From positions 558,001-622,000 of the forward strand of contig NZ_BNJF01000003.1 of NCBI RefSeq assembly GCF_016587355.1: a DNA stretch of 64,000 bases, in the 5' to 3' direction. Below, piece by piece: positions 61,808 through 64,000 of the stretch. Position numbers and translations under genes: made by a program. Under the pieces are notes generated by a model, which was not told the origin of the DNA, did no database searches, and saw only the letters and a program-made list of their open reading frames with translations. Numbering within the stretch: the stretch's first letter is position 1; every line of letters begins with the position of its first letter. The DNA comes from Ktedonospora formicarum (GTDB taxonomy: Bacteria; Chloroflexota; Ktedonobacteria; Ktedonobacterales; Ktedonobacteraceae).

Positions 61808-62683
61808 TTAATGCGCATCGGCGCGGAGCACTTTCATCAGAGCAGCGGCTTTTTCGTTTCCATAACCCGCAGTAACGGCTTTCCCGAAGAGGTGTGTGGC
61901 GAACTTGGGGAACTCGTTATTGATGTGGGTCTCCTGTGCCTGTCGCAAAAGGAGTTCGACTCCCTCCGCACAGATCTTGAGTGAACTTTCGGGGTGTTCA
62001 TAGGCATCTCTGGCGATGGCATCAGCGCTATTTTTCATCATTGCCCCAATGGCTGGAGCGGTGCTGGCAATCATGGGACCCAGGGACGCTACTTGAAGGC
62101 CTTCGGCTTCCAGGAGACGAGCCCCATGAAAGAAGCCCAGCATCGAGCCGAAGAGATAGGAGAGAAACGCGAGATCGACAGCAGATGCCGCCCCGATCAG
62201 CTCCCCCAGGTAGACGACGTTTCCAGTCAGACTTTTTAGTAGCGACTCACTTCTTTGAAACGCTGCCTGCACGCCCGAAACAAAAATGGTGGAATTAGGT
62301 TTACCTATCTGGACTGGAGTAGCCGCGATGGCTCCATCGAGATAGTCAATGCTTCGTGCTCGTGCCCACGCTTCGCTTTCTCGTGCCTGCTGAGGACTGC
62401 CAGTGCTCAGTTGAACCAGGATTCGACCTCTCAGGGCAGCAACGACCTCTTCCGTTTTCAATATGCTGTCCGCAATCTCGTAGTCGGCAACGCACATAAT
62501 CACAACAGGGCTCGCGTCTGCCGCAGATGCCGCATTCTCTGCCAGAACCGCCCCCTCCTGAATTAGTGATTCAGCCTTCGGGCGGGTTCGATTCCAAATG
62601 GTGACATGATTGCCATGCTCAAGCAGTGCATGCGTGAGCGCTCTACCCATTTGTCCTAAACCAATAACAGATACATCACTCAT
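61808..62683 (-). CDS. Imine-reductase-like NAD(P)-dependent dehydrogenase
   Basis: A 291-residue protein of the beta-hydroxyacid-dehydrogenase superfamily, closest to imine reductases. The Rossmann motif is VSVIGLGQMGRALTHALLEH, followed by TIWNRTRPKAESL, which fits NADPH binding. LDGAIAATPVQIGKPNSTIF and DLAFLSYLFGSMLGFFHG match the interdomain helix with a central Asp, as in imine reductases, instead of the Lys of hydroxyisobutyrate dehydrogenases. ATG 62683 is taken as start; ATG 62692 and an extension to 62761 are possible. Confidence 0.87.
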   Translation of the reverse strand: MSDVSVIGLGQMGRALTHALLEHGNHVTIWNRTRPKAESLIQEGAVLAENAASAADASPVVIMCVADYEIADSILKTEEVVAALRGRILVQLSTGSPQQARESEAWARARSIDYLDGAIAATPVQIGKPNSTIFVSGVQAAFQRSESLLKSLTGNVVYLGELIGAASAVDLAFLSYLFGSMLGFFHGARLLEAEGLQVASLGPMIASTAPAIGAMMKNSADAIARDAYEHPESSLKICAEGVELLLRQAQETHINNEFPKFATHLFGKAVTAGYGNEKAAALMKVLRADAH

Positions 62684-62770
62684 ATGTTGCATTTCTTCTC
62701 TGATCTCCTTTATATGTCTCTGGAAGAGCTCCAAAATCAGGCACACCCTCGTCCTATTCACGAAGATTAC

Positions 62771-62795
62771 TCCCCATCCCGCTGCGGGATGGGGA
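62771..62795. terminator. GC-rich hairpin between MerR and dehydrogenase genes
   Basis: TCCCCATCCC and GGGATGGGGA pair perfectly around GCTGC. It lies 25 nt past the MerR stop on the minus strand and lacks a U-tract, so it may only attenuate read-through. Confidence 0.6.
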
Positions 62796-62819
62796 AATAT
62801 GGGTAAGAGGATCTTCTTA

Positions 62820-63203
62820 TCACACAGAGAGGGGCTTCTGTGCCCGCTCTAGACGTTGTTTGAGGTACATTTTTGCCTTTTCAAGGGAAGTAATTTGTTG
62901 CTCTATTTCTGCGAGCTTTTCCAGGCAGAAGTTCACCTCATCTGGGCAGTGGGATGCTTCTGCCTGCTCACAAAGGGCCTCATCCTCTTCAGGTTTATGA
63001 CAAAACACCACGTCAAGTATTTCGTTGGTGGTCAGTCCCAAGCCCAGGTAAAACTGGATTGTTTTCACTCGTTCAATCGCCGTGCTACCGTAGGAGCGAT
63101 ATCCGTTCTCCCCCCGCTGAGAGGATAACAACTGCCTGGTTTCGTAGTAGCGCAGGGAGCGAATACTGACGCCCGTCTGGCGCGCAAGTTCGCCAATGTT
63201 CAT
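62820..63203 (-). CDS. MerR family transcriptional regulator
   Basis: A 127-residue MerR-type regulator: winged HTH NIGELARQTGVSIRSLRYYE, then a coiled coil ending KAKMYLKQRLERAQK. Four cysteines (VFCHKP, ALCEQ, SHCPD, NFCLE) sit between and within the dimer helix, more than usual for drug sensors. They could sense metal or redox, but the metalloregulator spacing is not obvious. GGAGGTGA precedes the ATG. Its promoter shows the 19-bp spacer and central dyad typical of MerR control. Confidence 0.92.
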   Translation of the reverse strand: MNIGELARQTGVSIRSLRYYETRQLLSSQRGENGYRSYGSTAIERVKTIQFYLGLGLTTNEILDVVFCHKPEEDEALCEQAEASHCPDEVNFCLEKLAEIEQQITSLEKAKMYLKQRLERAQKPLSV

Positions 63204-63626
63204 GTGTCTCTCACCTCCGTGTTCATCTCGTCCTCAGCATTCTAAACCATGACATCATGTCAGAGTCAAGTCGCTGGCACAAGCGAGTGTCCGGGATGAG
63301 TGGCCGACAAGATCAGTGGGCTGAATCATGTTCAGGAATACCAGGAGAGGAGGGAGTCTCGATCCGAGAAGACGGGAAGGGCTGATGATTGAAACACGAC
63401 GGTTTGCGTAGACTGAGCAAGATGTTGCACCGAGAAATCTTGTCTCTTTTCATCCAGGATAATATGAGTCGATGGGCTTCCTTTTCGCCATTATTGTTCA
63501 GTTAGCGGGTCTCGTTGCGCATCCCGTGGGATATCGCTTGCCAGAAAGAAAAAAGGGTAGGTTGATGTTTGATCAGCCCATCCTTCATATTTGCAGCTTT
63601 CCTATTCCTTTATCTTATGTCGGCCT
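63204..63626. other. Intergenic region
   Basis: Apart from the MerR promoter no feature is supported. The open frame at 63472-63660 has no ribosome site and overlaps the next gene's end. Confidence 0.4.
63239..63269 (-). promoter_or_regulatory. MerR-type promoter with 19-bp spacer
   Basis: On the minus strand TTGACT (63264-63269) and TAGAAT (63239-63244) are 19 bp apart, longer than the usual 17. The dyad TGACATCATGTCA (63250-63262) lies inside the spacer. This is the hallmark of promoters activated by MerR-induced DNA distortion. Confidence 0.87.
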
Positions 63627-64000
63627 CTATAGTAAATGTTTCCACTTTACTTGGGTGTAATGGGTGATCGTGTGTATCAAAGCCTCTTCAAGAGAGAAGG
63701 AGTCTATTCGGAAAAAATCTTCACCCATGAAAGCTCCTATAACCGAGACCGTATAAGGCTCAGTGCCGTAGACCTTACTTTTCTCTCCATCGAATTTAAT
63801 GAGTACTATAGCCCCTTCTTGACGCATTTGTTCTAAAAAGGGGAGTAAAAATTCAACTCGTTTCCATCCTTGTACTGGAATTGTTATTTCCAGCTTTTCT
63901 GCGATATGCGTAAGAGTCATTTCAAAATCTGATTGAGCCAATGAATAACCTCGCAATCTTTGTGCTAGAGCATCTACATTCCGTTGATTCCCTTCAGCAC
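63627..64000 (-). CDS. Hypothetical protein, cut by window edge
   Basis: A partial gene. The minus-strand frame is open from the right edge to the stop at 63627 (about 123 codons: RNVDALAQRLRGYSLAQSDF, FLPFLEQMRQEGAIVLIKFD, DSFSLEEALIHTITHYTQVK). It is soluble and rich in charged residues, and its family is not recognised. The true start lies beyond 64000; the internal TTG at 63956 is not taken as start because coding character continues upstream. Confidence 0.6.
   Translation of the reverse strand, partial: AEGNQRNVDALAQRLRGYSLAQSDFEMTLTHIAEKLEITIPVQGWKRVEFLLPFLEQMRQEGAIVLIKFDGEKSKVYGTEPYTVSVIGAFMGEDFFRIDSFSLEEALIHTITHYTQVKWKHLL

Noticed and set aside
1..64000. tRNA, rRNA, known riboswitches, phage structural genes
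   Set aside because: None recognised by eye on either strand. A covariance-model scan would be decisive and was not possible.

Overview
The window looks like chromosomal DNA of a filamentous, multicellular Chloroflexota of the class Ktedonobacteria. This is an inference from gene content, since no rRNA or marker gene is present. The pointers are two very large MalT/LAL-type LuxR regulators with an N-terminal Trp/Tyr-rich domain, a multi-PAS histidine kinase, a Ser/Thr kinase with an extracellular C-terminal domain, many TetR/PadR regulators paired with single enzymes, two pentapeptide-repeat proteins, frequent TTG starts, intermediate GC, and scattered relics of IS630, ISL3, IS110 and IS21 elements. 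No tRNA, rRNA, CRISPR array or prophage was recognised.

Layout. 1-8.4 kb: a TetR/acyl-CoA-ligase-like pair, a membrane pentapeptide protein, a cytochrome P450, an MFS exporter, and a PadR regulator followed by a permease-prefix/pentapeptide fusion. 8.5-13.1 kb: the first LAL regulator with a 75-residue companion, and a membrane-anchored HNH protein. 13.3-24.1 kb: signalling, with a six-PAS histidine kinase, methionine aminopeptidase, a frameshifted GAF histidine kinase, a secreted protein with 51-residue repeats and a Ser/Thr kinase. 24.9-28.3 kb: a secreted glycoside hydrolase and a membrane-anchored protein sharing a nearly identical C-terminal carbohydrate-binding-like domain. 28.6-40.5 kb: a winged-helix protein, a P-loop kinase, TetR/flavin monooxygenase and TetR/methyltransferase divergent pairs, two DHFR-fold (YyaP/RibD-like) proteins, and an ArsR-like/MFS operon. 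40.6-44.6 kb: the second LAL regulator and an LTxxQ-repeat protein. 45-51.4 kb: IS21 relic, PadR/alpha-beta-hydrolase pair, a split DUF1254/DUF1214 pair bracketed by about 60-bp imperfect inverted repeats, a lone receiver protein and an internally deleted IS630. 51.7-57.5 kb: a TetR/hydrolase/quinone-oxidoreductase operon, a metallophosphoesterase, an ISL3+IS110 relic and a Tat-exported DUF4185 protein. 58-64 kb: serine hydrolase, O-methyltransferase, SDR, imine-reductase-like protein, a MerR regulator and a gene cut by the window edge.

How it works together. Most of the window is small, self-contained regulator-plus-enzyme modules for small-molecule sensing and detoxification or modification, often with an operator readable in the DNA: a PadR dyad at 8394-8420, an ArsR-type 22-bp palindrome at 37679-37700, paired 20-bp repeats around a promoter at 46041-46120, a 26-bp TetR palindrome at 54119-54144 and a 19-bp-spacer MerR promoter at 63239-63269. 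Gene decay is common (VOC protein, HEAT protein, truncated membrane-protein paralogue, frameshifted kinase, four IS families), so this is an accessory, rearranging region.

The least explained items are the structured element conserved after both LAL genes, the inverted-repeat-bracketed DUF1254/DUF1214 cassette, the PadR/permease-prefix/pentapeptide module, and two repeat proteins of unknown role.
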